Assembly (NCBI RefSeq): GCF_901709675.1
Contig: NC_051097.1
Span: 7,854,039-7,918,038, forward strand
DNA: 64,000 bases
From: Syngnathus acus
Lineage: Eukaryota; Chordata; Actinopteri; Syngnathiformes; Syngnathidae
Direction: 5' to 3'
Positions 34,783-46,375 of this stretch are shown piece after piece. The stretch's first letter is position 1; every line of letters starts with the position of its first letter. The translations under genes and the position numbers were made by a program. The notes beneath the pieces are model-generated. The model was not told where the DNA came from, did not search any database, and saw nothing but the letters and a program-made list of their open reading frames with translations.

Positions 34783-36694
34783 CTAGGATTTGCTAACAAA
34801 AAGGTGCTTTTGCGACACGTTACATCCATTTCGCAAGGGGGTGGAAGGCGGCGCCGATGCGGGCTTCAGCCAAGCAGAGCCGCAGTGATCTGAAACGGGG
34901 ATTTATGGAAAATGAAGGAATTCTGTCCTTGGTTTTCGTCGGTCTCCTTTAACTCTGAGCCAATCCTTGTCAGTGGAACACTTTCAAAAGTTGAAGTTAT
35001 TCTTTACAGATTGCTTCTCATTGAAGTCCTTGGCACCATGTCCCGCGCACACATGCCTGGGACTGTTCACGCACATGTTTTTCGGGGTAGGCGCTCTTCG
35101 CGGCGTGTCGGCGAGGCCGCCATCCACCTAATCAGGCTTGACACCCGACCAGAGGCCCCCGGTGCCCTCCGCTAATTTCAGCCTCAACCGGCAACCTCTG
35201 CGCTCTCCCTCCACCGGGCCGCTCCAATCAGTGTACGCTGATGGCAAATAGCTTCCAGAGCTGTGCCAGGCCCCATTATTCCCACCAGCGCCACCGGTAA
35301 CTGGTGCAAGGGCTCAGGTGAAATTGTCCAAGCTGGGGAGGGGAAAAAAAAAAAGGACAAGGGTCACCCCGCGGCCGACACATTTTTGCACTCACATCAG
35401 AGCAATCAGCCGACTTTCGGTGAGGCCGTGACAGCCTAAGTGCGGGCGTACGCGTACATGCTAACGTATGTACCTAAGATGGCACAAGTAAACACACACA
35501 CGTGAGTGAGTGGGAGGGAAATTAGGGCCTAAGCAAACTCAGGATGCCAGCGAGTGCGGGTCGTTTAAGTGCTTCCGAAAGAGATCAGGTGGCCTCCGAT
35601 GATTGCGGCGTTATAAGTCTTGGATATCCTCCTCAAGTGTGCCGCCATAATCATAGAGGGAGGACCAAATCAGGCTCCGGGGGGAAACATTACATCAGTA
35701 GGCTGTGACTAATATCAGTGGAAAAGAGGCACATTTAATTTGCTGTTGTGGTGCCAGAGAGCTCCACATTGCTTGGATGCCATACAAGCTGCCTTTGAAA
35801 GATTGCAATCATGGCTGGCTCGCATTTGGAATTTACACCACCGGACTCGAGAGAGTACCGGACCGACCGCAGCCGATCGCTCTTCTGCTACGCTAATAGT
35901 GCCCTTTTCTAGTCTTGCGCTGTACAGTCAAATGAAAATCTGCCAAGTCAAGTCCAAAGAATACAATTTGGGTTTTTAATAGTTTGACCTAGACCTGAAC
36001 AATAACTTTTTTTGTTTTAAATTGAATGCACTATATTTTGTGTATTCGTTTATTTTAAGTGTGAGCCACGTTAACATAATCATTGTTTCATGAAATATAA
36101 ACATTTGAACTCAAGCTCGAGTTACGAGCACAACTTTAAGAAGTCGTAGGAAGTACTCTACGTATCGCAAGGCACTCATCTGCCTGAGCTTCCTTGCTCA
36201 GCTTGTCGAATGTCGTATCGATGAAGAATTATGGCTTGTTTGCTTAAGTCGGGAGGCAAGATCATAGTTCACGGTGCCGCGGGTCACAAGGCGCAGTCAA
36301 CTTGTATGCGCAGAGGCGGGGTCGCGTGAGTCTTTAAAGCTCTTTAAGTGATTCCCTCAGTGTCTTCGCCCCGAGGGAGCGAGGCTCAGCTCGTTTCAAC
36401 ACATCCAAACAAAGCCGGGATCCGAGTCATCGATCATCCGGCCTGCGATTTGTGATGAGGTGTTTGCTTTACACGGCTCGATGAAAAGTGTACATATCGC
36501 CGAGGCTTTTTTTTTGCACATCAAATCGTGCGACTGTATTTGGAACAACACGCGACTTGAAAGGATGGAGCTCGGCGTTGGACTCGTTTGACTTGAAATT
36601 GCTCTCGACTGTTTTCCAGAGACATGGCCAGTTATGTAACCGCGGATATTGCGAACACCAGCCTTTCCTCACTTTAGGACGTGATTGCGGCAGG

Positions 36695-36708
36695 GTTGCC
36701 ATGGCTAC
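36695..36708 (+). promoter_or_regulatory. X-box-like RFX site
   Basis: GTTGCCATGGCTAC differs at one position from the palindromic X-box GTTGCCATGGCAAC bound by RFX factors. A weaker version, GTTGCCTGGCGATC, occurs at 46590-46603. X-boxes typically lie near ciliary-gene promoters, but no promoter is recognised here. Confidence 0.3.
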
Positions 36709-37439
36709 AATAATACCAGGAAGCGAACAAAGAACAGAGGCCCCCATTTTCCCCATAAGCACAAAATTGTGTCGGCAACAAGCGCCGCGTGATGACTTTG
36801 GTTGACTTGTAATGTAAAGTGCGCAGCAACGGCGGTGGCAGGCTCTTCTGCTCTCGCACAAAAATAAACCTGATTAACTCTGAGTGACAGGGAAGCAAAA
36901 CAGGAAGCCCATTCACCTTCTTGTCCTCCCATGCGACTGCTAGTTAATAGCACGCAGTTCGCCGCCATGTTTGTGGAATATTTTTTACTAGGATTTGTTT
37001 TTGCCGGTTGTAGGGTAAATAGGGTTTGAACGACTTTAAGGTTTTTGTGTAAAGAAGTCATCGATTATCAAGCACAGTACAGCAGTCACCGTTTTGTTTT
37101 GTTTTTGCGTCATGGATGGGTTTCAAGTAAAGACATTTTTGCAAATCAACATTATGCTAATTGTGCTTGTCGCTGTCTTCCACCAGCCAGCCGGTCTCAT
37201 TTTGTGTTGTAGGTGACAAAAAAATTTAGCATTTCTCAGGTTATTTATATTGAGTTTTTATTGTATGACTGTAAGGTATTACTGTATCAGTCGTCAATCC
37301 AGGTCAAATATTTTTTGGCTTGTGATGTGAGTGTTTTGTAAATTGACACACGGCCTGCAATTTTGGTGCATGTTAGAAACAACTTCTTTGATTAGTAAAG
37401 TTCAAAAGAGAGATTATTTATTTTCTATTATTATTTTTT

Positions 37440-37482
37440 TCTCTTTTTTTTATTAATTAATTAATTAATTTATTTATTTAAA
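37440..37482 (+). repeat. AT-rich simple repeat (TTAA)n/(TTTA)n
   Basis: A T-rich run passes into about five TTAA units and then TTTA units. Low-complexity sequence. Confidence 0.85.
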
Positions 37483-39626
37483 AGGGAGAAAAATGGACAG
37501 CAGGCTCAACGGCCCTTTTTCCATCCAGGTCAAAAGTGCACGTGCTTGAGCACGAATTGAGCGCACGAGCCTATTATGTCACTTTTTTAATCGGGAATCT
37601 GTGCGTAGCTTTCTGTAAACTGGCCAGTTGGAAGACGGAGTCGTAAAGTCGAGTCAATTACTAGTTGATACTTTTGTGACATTTTGTTTGGTGTTGTGCC
37701 GTGAGAGTTTTTGAAAATGGCTGCATTGGCTCAGTAAAGGTTGGCAAATACTGACCTATAGAATAGAGAAAGCCTTTTATTCGTGGCGCAATGGGGGAAT
37801 TCCAGTCCTACGGCAGCCAAGTGCACAGTAGCAGCCCACAAGAATAACCGGACAACTGGCGAGAAAGTCGGGCCTGAGGAGTTTGAGTTTGCAGAGTCCC
37901 TTGTGCCTACCTTGGCCCCCGTCCAGCAAGACTCAGCTGAGTCCTCGGACACGGGAAGGAGGGTGAGATAATAGCGCCACTGACGACTGTGTGAGGGAGA
38001 TTTAGTGTTGCTAAGAACCAACAAAACACCCCCTCGCCCTCACAGCCCGTCAGTTGTTCCCCCCGTAGAGCTCAACAGAGCGCCTTGTGGTCGGATTTCA
38101 CACGTGATCATGCGATCCGTGCGTGAGCGTCGGCGGGGGCATGAGAGGGCATCCCGTCCGAGCACAATTCCTTTCTTTCTTCCCCCCCCCCCCCTCCCTC
38201 CACGTCGCTGTCCTGCATCTCCTTCACCTCATCACCTCCTTGTGTATCTCGAAGGAATCCGCCAGGAGCGTCGCGGCCTGATGCGTTTAACAGTTCCTGC
38301 GTGAGCCGCGTGCGCGTGTTTAGTGCACGCCAAAGGGAGACGATGAATCCGTCAAAGAGATACCATAAATAGGGCGGCATATTTGACAGGACGGCCCGGG
38401 TGAAGAGGCTGGATGAGTTTCATGGTATATATCTCGGCGCAGGCACTCATCCCAGGAGTGTGCTCCTCCTCGTCGACGGAGTGCGGCTACGCTTTGATCC
38501 CGGCTTCTCGCTCGCTCGCTCGCTTCTTTTTTTTTTTTCTTCTTCTTATTTTCTCCTCACTCCCACACTTTTCCTCCCCTCCCATCCCCGGATCCCTGCA
38601 GCCGTCTGGACGGCTGGCTCAACAGCCTTGGGGTGTTTAGGTTTTGGAGGGATCCCAATTTCCTCTTCTAATCATGACATCATCCCCGCCTCAATAGGTT
38701 AAAGATGTGGCCAGGATATTCCCCGCTTCCTTGTTTTGCAGCCTCCCATCAAATTACACACATTACACGTCGCCTGCTGAACCAACACGCTCTGTCCGTG
38801 TCTGTAGGGAAGGAATGTTCCTAATGCCGCTTTGGTGAGGGGTGATGAGCGTGGCTTGGCTTCGCTGTGTGAACTGAGACTCAAGTAACTCAATAGTGCT
38901 GTTCATCAGTAGTTGGGAGATTGTGAAGCGCACTTGATTAAAGGGAGAAGCTGATTAGAGGTGAGGAGTAGCAAAGACCTGCCCGGCCTGTCAATAGATG
39001 TTAATATCAGCCACTCCTCTGACTCTCATCTTCTCGACAACACTTTAGCCACTCAGATTACAGTCAAAGTCTTCATTTCCCGCCCGGTTCACATCTGCGC
39101 TCGGGCGGGAGAAGCGATGAGACAACATCGGTGGTGGGAACGCTTCCGGAAAACGTGGCGTGGCCATCTCCAGGGTGCTCAGATCGGAAGGGAAAATTCT
39201 CGCTTGTCTTTTGACGCTATGTGCTAATGTCATCGATGAAGGCAGCGCGAGCCAACTTTTCTCTAGGTGCTTATTTTACATGAGAAAACTATCAAGGCGG
39301 ACCACATAACAAAAATGTCACAAATATTACTTACAAATTATTATTATTATTGTTGTTATGAAAACCCAATGAGCTACAGAAAAAAAGAGCAAATTTGGCA
39401 ACCAAAAAAATTCTTGAAAAGAGATTTGAGACTTTTTTGACTTTTGAAGGATTTATTTAAAAAAAATTGAAGGTCATGCTTTCAAATTCAATCTTTGAGA
39501 GACTTCTAAGACTTTTTGCGGCTCCATGGCAACTCTGTGATGTACTCACAAGACTCATCCCATTGTATGAATGGAAACAGGTGGATGCACAGGTTAATGG
39601 CAGTGTTGGGCATCATTGATCTAAGG

Positions 39627-39860
39627 CGATGCTTCCCAACAACTGTGCACTGTGTGGTGGGAAATGATCCCATTTCACATAATTGCTCTGAAAATGATTG
39701 TTTCTTTACCACAAATAATGTGTCTTTGTTCAACTATCTATGGCAGTGATGTATAGTGACAGGCAGAACAATTAAATGCTTTTCTCTTAGATGGCCAAAG
39801 GTGTAATTACCTGCACGGCCACCTGTTGCCATTCATACGACACAATAATAGCTTTGTGTT
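39627..39860 (+). mobile_element. Degraded nonautonomous hAT-type element, copy B
   Basis: Starts CGATGCTTCCCAAC, one of several variants of the CAGTGTTTCCCAAC hAT terminus, followed by AACTGTGCAC and GTGGTGGGAAATGATCCCAT. The later part (39723-39778) matches 20421-20478 at about 85%. The 8 bp before the start, ATCTAAGG (39619-39626), are the same octamer that flanks the intact hAT at 57326. The 3' terminus is not clear; the right limit is approximate. No coding capacity. Confidence 0.55.
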
Positions 39861-41639
39861 CAATCAAAGAGGCCTATTCAGTACGTCCATCTTAAGTAAA
39901 AGACAAGATTTTATTTTTAATCTCAGTACACTTTTTGATATTTTTATCTTTGGCTCAATATATTGGAGGTAGTGAAACGGCGCACGTTAAGCAGAATAGC
40001 CATTGTCATTTGTTGTTTGAGTTACACGCATGTTGCACTTTTAGCCACGCCCCCTCAGTGATGTCACACCAGCTGTTTGTCTTTGGACAGCTGCAGGGTA
40101 TGAAACTCACAAGCAAAGACAATATAAACATTCTGTATTTCATTTCCATATGACCCAATCCAGTTCAATAAATTCTTTAGATAGTAAGGGAGGAGCTTGT
40201 ACCTATAAATGCGATTGGTTGTTTTTTCTCAGGCACGGTGGTGTCTTAAAAATCAAGATGTTTTTTTTTATATTGTTTTTTTTACTGCGATCACATTAAA
40301 CTGACAGTTTTAACGAATATGACAAATAAAAATGCTTTCAAATATATTGTTCTCCTCTAAAACAACTTTTCCCGAAAGTTGCTATCCAGTTACAATAATT
40401 GGCAGTGTAAATACGAAAGAAAGTCAAAAATGCATCAAACTCCACACGGAAAGCCCTTCCATCAATGTGAGTGGTCAGTTTTCCCATCCACCTGTTCCTG
40501 AATGGCAAAGTCTCCTGGGCTCCATTTAGATGAAGGTTCATTCAGCACTTCTTACCCCGAAACCTGAGCCATCAAGGGAGGCTTTCAGGCCCAAGTGGGC
40601 CCAAAAAATGTCGCTCTTAAAAAGATTTTAATCTCTAAGGGGGCTCCATCACTCTTCCCGGAGCACTAACACTTGCACGTTCCACCTGATTCTCTCTCAG
40701 CACTCATTTGGAACAAACCCTTCAAGCATGTTACATTAGGAATGCAATAAACATTGGCAATATTGTCAACGCTAATACAACTCTACTCCGTCCGCTTCAA
40801 CATCCGATAGACGGTTTTAATATACGAGAGTAAACATAATATCTAGACTTTTTTTTTTTTAATTGAAATTAATTTTTCTTAAATCATTCAATGAGCTTAG
40901 AGTCAACATGCTACTAGCATAAATTCCATGTGGCTATATTTTATGTTTATGCTAACTCTGTGCTAAAAACTTACTTTCCTGTTTTTTTAAAGTGCATAAA
41001 ACAATACATTTCAAAAACAAATTGAACTAATCAAATCTTTAACAACTTTGCTGAACACGTTTTATTTCCTGGAATGGCCTTGTCTAATTGTTCAGTCTTT
41101 ATTGTTGGATGTATTTGATAAAAATAATCAGATTATTCTCACACATTTTTAGTTGTATTTGCTTATCAAGTATGGAAATGATCTCATTTGCAAGGCTCAC
41201 TTTTCCTGCAAGCTATTTTAGCATCATTAGCGGTGACCTTTATATTCTTTCGTATTGTTTTGAATGGACATTGTTATGCAGCAGGAAATAATCAGTGTCG
41301 TGCCGAGGAAGCTCACACGTCACAAGCCGAAATAAATCCAGAAAAAAAATGGAGGCGTGTGTGTGCATGGAAAGTCAGCGGTGTAACATTTAGTGGGCAG
41401 GCTAGTATGCGGCCCGAGTGTGTTTTACATTAAAGGCAGGGGGGTCGGGGGGGTGATACTGCGCTTGAACCTGGCATGTAGTAACCTTTATGGTGGTATG
41501 AGAGGGGGCTCGAGTCAAACTGACACAGCCGTTTTTAATTCTCCAGACTTTTCATCTTTGGCTCCGGCTCGCTCTGCCCGGAGAGAGCGCTTTTTCTCAC
41601 GGCCGTGATTAAAACGTTGCCTTTTTGTTTTATCTTACA
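39861..41639. other. Noncoding DNA, AT-rich, no gene
   Basis: AT-rich with several T runs (for example 40261-40268 and 40851-40860). No gene, RNA or recognisable mobile element seen. Confidence 0.5.
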
Positions 41640-41830
41640 CCAGCGCCACGCTATGTTACACGTGTAGCGGAAGCCGGCGGTCACGCCGATCTCGCAAATA
41701 CCTGACGGCTCACCTGACATCAGCCAAGAAAAGAGACGTCGAGGTCGCGGCGGCCGGCGTTTGGCTGGCTTTGATGACCGCTTAGCATGCGTACGCGGCG
41801 GCGGCGGCGGCTTACGAGAATATCTGCCCC
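41640..41830. promoter_or_regulatory. CpG-rich patch with GCG trinucleotide run
   Basis: CpG-dense sequence ending in five GGC units (41795-41810). The adjacent 95-codon frame from 41761 includes a poly-glycine stretch from this run but resembles no known protein. It may be a small CpG island or enhancer. Confidence 0.3.
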
Positions 41831-41839
41831 TTTTTTATT

Positions 41840-42060
41840 TGCAAAGTGAGAACGGTGGAAGAGGCGGGTGGAAGCTGAGTCCGCCGAGTCTGCTGTTCCC
41901 AGTCGGTGCGGCTGTAGACAGCTGGGCGCCCGCTACAGTTAAGATCAGAGGCCTTGATAACCTGGGCGCTGATTTATGGAGAGTAAGCAGTCTCTGCAAT
42001 CACCTAATGAGCTGGAGGACGCCCAGTGTTTACATGTTTATTAGATAGCCTCATGCACTT
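41840..42060. promoter_or_regulatory. Candidate conserved noncoding element
   Basis: Unique block containing GGCGCTGATTTATGGAG, CAATCACCTAATGAGCTGG and GTTTACATG words (homeodomain- and FOX-like). It ends just before a Tc1-like fragment. Called from texture only. Confidence 0.28.
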
Positions 42061-42067
42061 GGCCTGG

Positions 42068-42180
42068 TACAGTGCAGAGAAAGTCTACACACCCCCGTTC
42101 AAATGATAGTGCTTGAACCACTATTTGCTCGGGTTGAGAAACAATTCACCCTTTATTTTAGTTCATTGGTCAGACTGTTG
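42068..42180 (+). mobile_element. Tc1/mariner-like repeat fragment
   Basis: Begins TACAGTGCAGAGAAAGTCTA followed by CACACCCCCGTTCAAATG. This is close to the terminus of a common fish Tc1-like nonautonomous repeat (TACAGTGCAGAAAGTCTACACACCCC...). Similarity fades after about 42110, so the right limit is approximate. No transposase remnant visible. Confidence 0.6.
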
Positions 42181-45169
42181 GAGTGTAAAAGTGTAAAAAG
42201 AAGACAGCACAATATTTAAAAAAAAAAAATATTCAAAGGTGCCGTCTGTAGTGTTGCCAGTAAATAAACAACCCGCCAATGGATACTCGCTATTGTCTTG
42301 ATTAGTCGGCCGTGTATATTTTACGAGCCCCCAGCAGAAGCTATTGTGTACTCCACTGGCACAAGTGCTCTTTAAACACATAATACAATATGTTATTGTT
42401 GTCACCATTTGGGAGGGTCACGCAGAGAGTCCTTAATGTCGTCAATGTCACAAGAATAAACACAATTTAAGAAACCTTCCCTTTTATAATCTACACAAAA
42501 TACGCCCAACAGATCACGTTTGCCCTTCCTTTCTTAGTCCAACTTGCAAAACGTTGAAATGAAATATGTTTTCCATCCAAATAGCCAGGATGTGTGTGTG
42601 TGTTTTTCTTTTTAAGAGTGGGACGAAGTGCTGCTGCTTTCTCTTCTGATGTGGGATTTTGGCAAGACAGGTCGGTCGGCAAACCTGACGTGACAAGACG
42701 TTTAAATACAACATGTCACGATATGGAGAGAATCATTTAGGCTAAACCTCTGAATAGGAAAGGATGTTTCTACATCATCTCAAACACTATTATGCCTACA
42801 TTGTATTACTACTACATGTCAAATGGATTATAGAATAAAATAAAAAACTCGCTGGATGCCATCCATTGAAAACAAATAAATGCCTTCCTTTTCCTCAAAA
42901 GGAAAAAAAGGGCCGTAATCATTTTTAGTCCATTCATTGATTACGTAATAAGGCCTACCCCTTTTTTAAGTCTGTTGCTAACCAAAACAGCAGCATGTAA
43001 TGTTTCTCAGCTGAAGTTTCCAAAGTTCCCTGTCAAATGTTGTGCACGCTCAGCTCCCTTCTCTTCACGGCACAAGATGGTCCGCCCGACCTCAACGAAT
43101 CACTCTTGCTAACACAATTACCTGTCGCTCCCTTCCTGCGCATGGCTGAGTGCGAGTGTCGCCCGTCTGCCTGCCATTGTGTGCTAATTTTAGGCCCATT
43201 ATTCTCCGTAACCAACGTGCCATGGGCAGAGTCACTTTCACGTTAATAGTTTACACGTCGTAAAGGGAAGTCTCTCCACCCCCCCCCCCCCCCCCTTGAG
43301 TCGTGGATCAAAGGTCTCCTCTATTGTATCGAACTTCCTGCTTCTGGTTTTAGGCGCGCTGGTGCGTTTCGGCCCGGCTCTCTCGACCTGGAACAAACCA
43401 CTCGAGGAGTTGAGGGAGCTCGCGCTGCCGCCAGAAGATGCCCTCTGACCGGGCGAGTGATTGCCTGAGGTATTTGTGAGGCGCTGAGAAGGCGCCTGAA
43501 GTGAAAGCAGAGCATAAACAAAATATTTAAAAACAAATCGATGTTAGCTCAACATAGCTTTTTAGAGTAGGTGTAAGAATGACAAATAATGTTAACGGCA
43601 GTTGGCCCATTTTTCATGAGGCCATATCGCTCCAGGAGAAGAATCTGGATCCCCTTGTTGCACTGTCAGCAAAGTTTTCCCAACGTGATAAAGCGCCCCG
43701 TCGCCCTTATTTGCTTCACAGATGGTAAATGATGAAGGGCGGCGACCGGCATTTCCGTGACAGCGCTCTGTTCTAAATAAGACCTTTCAAAGTAAAACAG
43801 ACAAGTTGTGCCTGCAGATGATCTCCTTGTGATCTTACGCCGCCGCAATGCGAACTCCGTGCCAGACTGCACCTCATTTTTCACGCACAAGGTTTCTGCT
43901 TTGGCGTATCACCTCAAGTGAGTTACTACTTTGGCCTGATGTAACTACGTGTCACAGGAAGCTGTACAGTGTAGCCGACCCCATCACGCGGGGATGCCTG
44001 ACAGGCAATAAATAATCAGGGGGGAACATTTTCCTCCCATTATGGCTAAAACAGTGACTGTTGCTGAACCAGTACAGACAGGACCTCATCGAGAAAAAAA
44101 AAAAGGTTGAAGCCATTTTGGCTGGCTAATTACAGCGTTGATCCCGCTGCACTTTTTCAGCCTCGCGCTCCGTGTTTGAACCCCACCCAAAAAAAGATTT
44201 TGCCTGCAAAACGAAAACAAAGTGATAATTGCCAGCCGCGTTGGGTTTGGAAAGCGCTCAAAATCAATAGGCAAGATTGCTTTGATGTTGACAAATAATC
44301 GCTCAAATGCAGGAAATCCTGGAAGGGAAGCATGTCAAATGTCCACTAATCTGACTTGCAGAAAGTCACGCTTCACAAACATTGCTTTTTTGGAGATGAA
44401 TGCAAAGTATTAAGTGCTTTTTTGGAGCAAATCTTAATTGCCCCCTTTTTTTTGTGAGCCCGCAGAAGATGAATTGTAGTGAGAAAACCTACATTTAAAT
44501 CCACAAATAAAAATCCACATTGTCTCTTCAATATGGTTGTAGCTGTCGTTGTTTTCTGTCAGTAACTATTCATACTTGTAATGGTGTGTTGATGTGCAGT
44601 GATGTAGAAAAAACAAAGAAGAGTTTCACAACTACTATAAGTGACCCAGTGAGCTAAAATAACAGTCCAAAGATGTGAAGGGAGGTGTGGTGTATTTTGA
44701 ATACAGATTTTTTTTTCGGGGGGTATCTATGATTGTATTATTAATAGTGTTAGACACTTTCAACCCCTTTAATACTCACATCTTGGTGATTGAAAGCGAC
44801 ACTCTCAAACGGTTTCTTTTTCCTGATCCTTTGGGATATCCCTGCCTCGGTTTCCCATAACACACCAACTAGTTTGTATTACTGCCCTCCTCTTCCTGAC
44901 CCAAGTCAGCACAAGGGAGGTGCGTAAAATCATGATAGCCATCTATCGTGATTCATTTTGATGTGTAATAGCCTCTGTTTGCTTGACGGTAAAAAAAACG
45001 CCTCGAGAACCGGTGGAATAAAAAATAAAAAAACCTTTTCTTCCACGGACTTCCATCTGTAATGACTGGACAGCGTGCATGTACACAAATCAGACACACG
45101 CACAGTGTCCAACACAAAACAGCTGCGTGTTGTGATTCCGCGATAAACAGATCTCAGGATGTGAGAACA
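42181..45169. other. Noncoding DNA, no gene recognised
   Basis: No gene recognised. It contains a C17 run at 43279-43295 and a GC-richer stretch at about 43355-43460 just right of it. Open frames of 60-80 codons show no protein character. Confidence 0.5.
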
Positions 45170-45370
45170 TTGCGCCGAGAGAGGAAGTCACTCTCTGATC
45201 CTGTAATGAGGGACCGCACAGAAGGTGAAAGGCGCCGAGGGGAGGACGATCGGCGGTGGGGGTTGTGCTGCGGCGGCGGCCATGTTCCGTGTGTCATCAC
45301 GCCCCCGTTAATGCGCGGCGTCCCCCGTGGGAGCGAGCGAGGCCCGCCGGGCCCGCAGAGCGAGCGGTTT
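45170..45370. promoter_or_regulatory. CpG island-like patch with YY1-like site
   Basis: CpG-dense sequence with CGGCGGCGGCCATGTT near 45271-45286, which includes a YY1-like GCGGCCATGTT core, followed by GCGCGGCG and GCCCGCCGGGCCCGC. A 107-codon open frame (45062-45385) crosses it, with no recognisable domain. It is the best candidate in the window for an unannotated transcription start, but evidence is compositional only. Confidence 0.35.
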
Positions 45371-46200
45371 GCTCATGATACTTGAGGTCAAGCATTTCCC
45401 TCGCAGCCACCGAGGCTGATGGTTTCACAGAAAGCGTGTAGACAGGCGCAGTTAACTCACCACTGGAGGAAATGTGTCTGCGTGACACCGGGAAAGAATG
45501 TCTTCCATCAACAGTGTGTGTGTATGTGTATATTTAGTGAAAATAACTATGTATGGTCATGTAAACTGTGACTGCGACGGGAACACAAACATTTCACCAT
45601 GTTTTATTTTGAGGGGGAAGACAGAAGAGTGGGCAGTACTGACAAACGGGGTTGAAAAGTAAAAGTTACAATTAACCGTGTAACAAAAAAATATGAATTC
45701 GGTTGTTATTATGAGGAGCTGTTATAAGCACAGTGGAGTGAAACAAACAGACAAATTGACTTTATCCTCTTCTGCCAAGTTCAAGGGTCTGACAGACGGA
45801 CAGACTCCGGCCAGATGGGAGGGACAATATCTCTGAGCATGTCACCGAGTCACGGGCCTTCTCGTGGGGCACGGCGGCAGGATTTGGAGGCCAGCGGTAG
45901 TGGTGAGGCATAGTGTCGTGTGGAATGGGGGGGGGGGGGGTCAATGCGCCTCCAGGCAGGTGGGGGTGCGCCCAGGAGTTAATTGGTAGTTTGGGTTTTG
46001 ACGGTGAGTGGCGCTGACAAGTCTCTGTGGCCGGCCGGAGCCAGCCAGCCAGCTCGTGGTGCACATTCACTGTGTTGCAGGGCATGCGCGGCGGCAACTG
46101 TCACAGCTCACCAAGTGCCAGTGAGAGAAGCGGAGAAAGGGCCAGCTAGGCGGGGGAGGGAAGGAGGATGAGGGTTGAGGAAGAGTTGATAGGCAAGAGG
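45371..46200. other. Noncoding DNA, no gene recognised
   Basis: Contains a short TG tract near 45514-45526 and a G14 run at 45927-45940. The 111-codon minus-strand frame at 45762-46097 is proline/histidine-rich from the G/C runs and not protein-like. Confidence 0.5.
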
Positions 46201-46375
46201 TCGAAAAAAATTGTTGAACCGATTTTTCTTCAAATATTTTGTGTTTGTGTTTATCATTATTATATGGGCTGGAACAGATTAATCCCTTTTCCATTCACTT
46301 CAATGGAGAAAGTTGATTTGAAAGTGTTTTGATTTCCCGGAATGAATTAAAGTCCTTTTAAGGCGCCACTGTATA
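46201..46375 (-). mobile_element. MITE-like repeat, copy 2 (opposite strand)
   Basis: The plus strand shows GGCTGGAACAGATTAATCCC, then CATTCACTTCAATGG, and ends CGCCACTGTAT. This is the layout of a widespread short repeat whose consensus end reads ...GGTACCACTGTA. Read on the minus strand it parallels 25785-25915. The right terminus is well preserved (about 46364-46373); the left is unclear. Confidence 0.5.

Larger units (their letters stand above)
34783..39626. other. Noncoding DNA, no gene recognised
   Basis: No gene recognised. The block 35190-35330 is unique and enhancer-like. Poly-pyrimidine tracts lie at about 38168-38202 (ending in a long C run) and 38513-38562. The AT-rich TTAA patch at about 37440-37482 is listed separately. 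A 130-codon minus-strand frame at 36469-36861 overlaps other frames and has no recognisable domain. Confidence 0.5.

Noticed and set aside
45062-45385. 107-codon frame across a CpG-rich patch
   Set aside because: GC-rich DNA lacks stops; there is no domain, and the frame is arginine/glycine-rich as expected from composition.
46334-46362. STAT-like TTCCCGGAA and CArG-like CCTTTTAAGG
   Set aside because: Both lie inside the MITE-like repeat and are part of its sequence.
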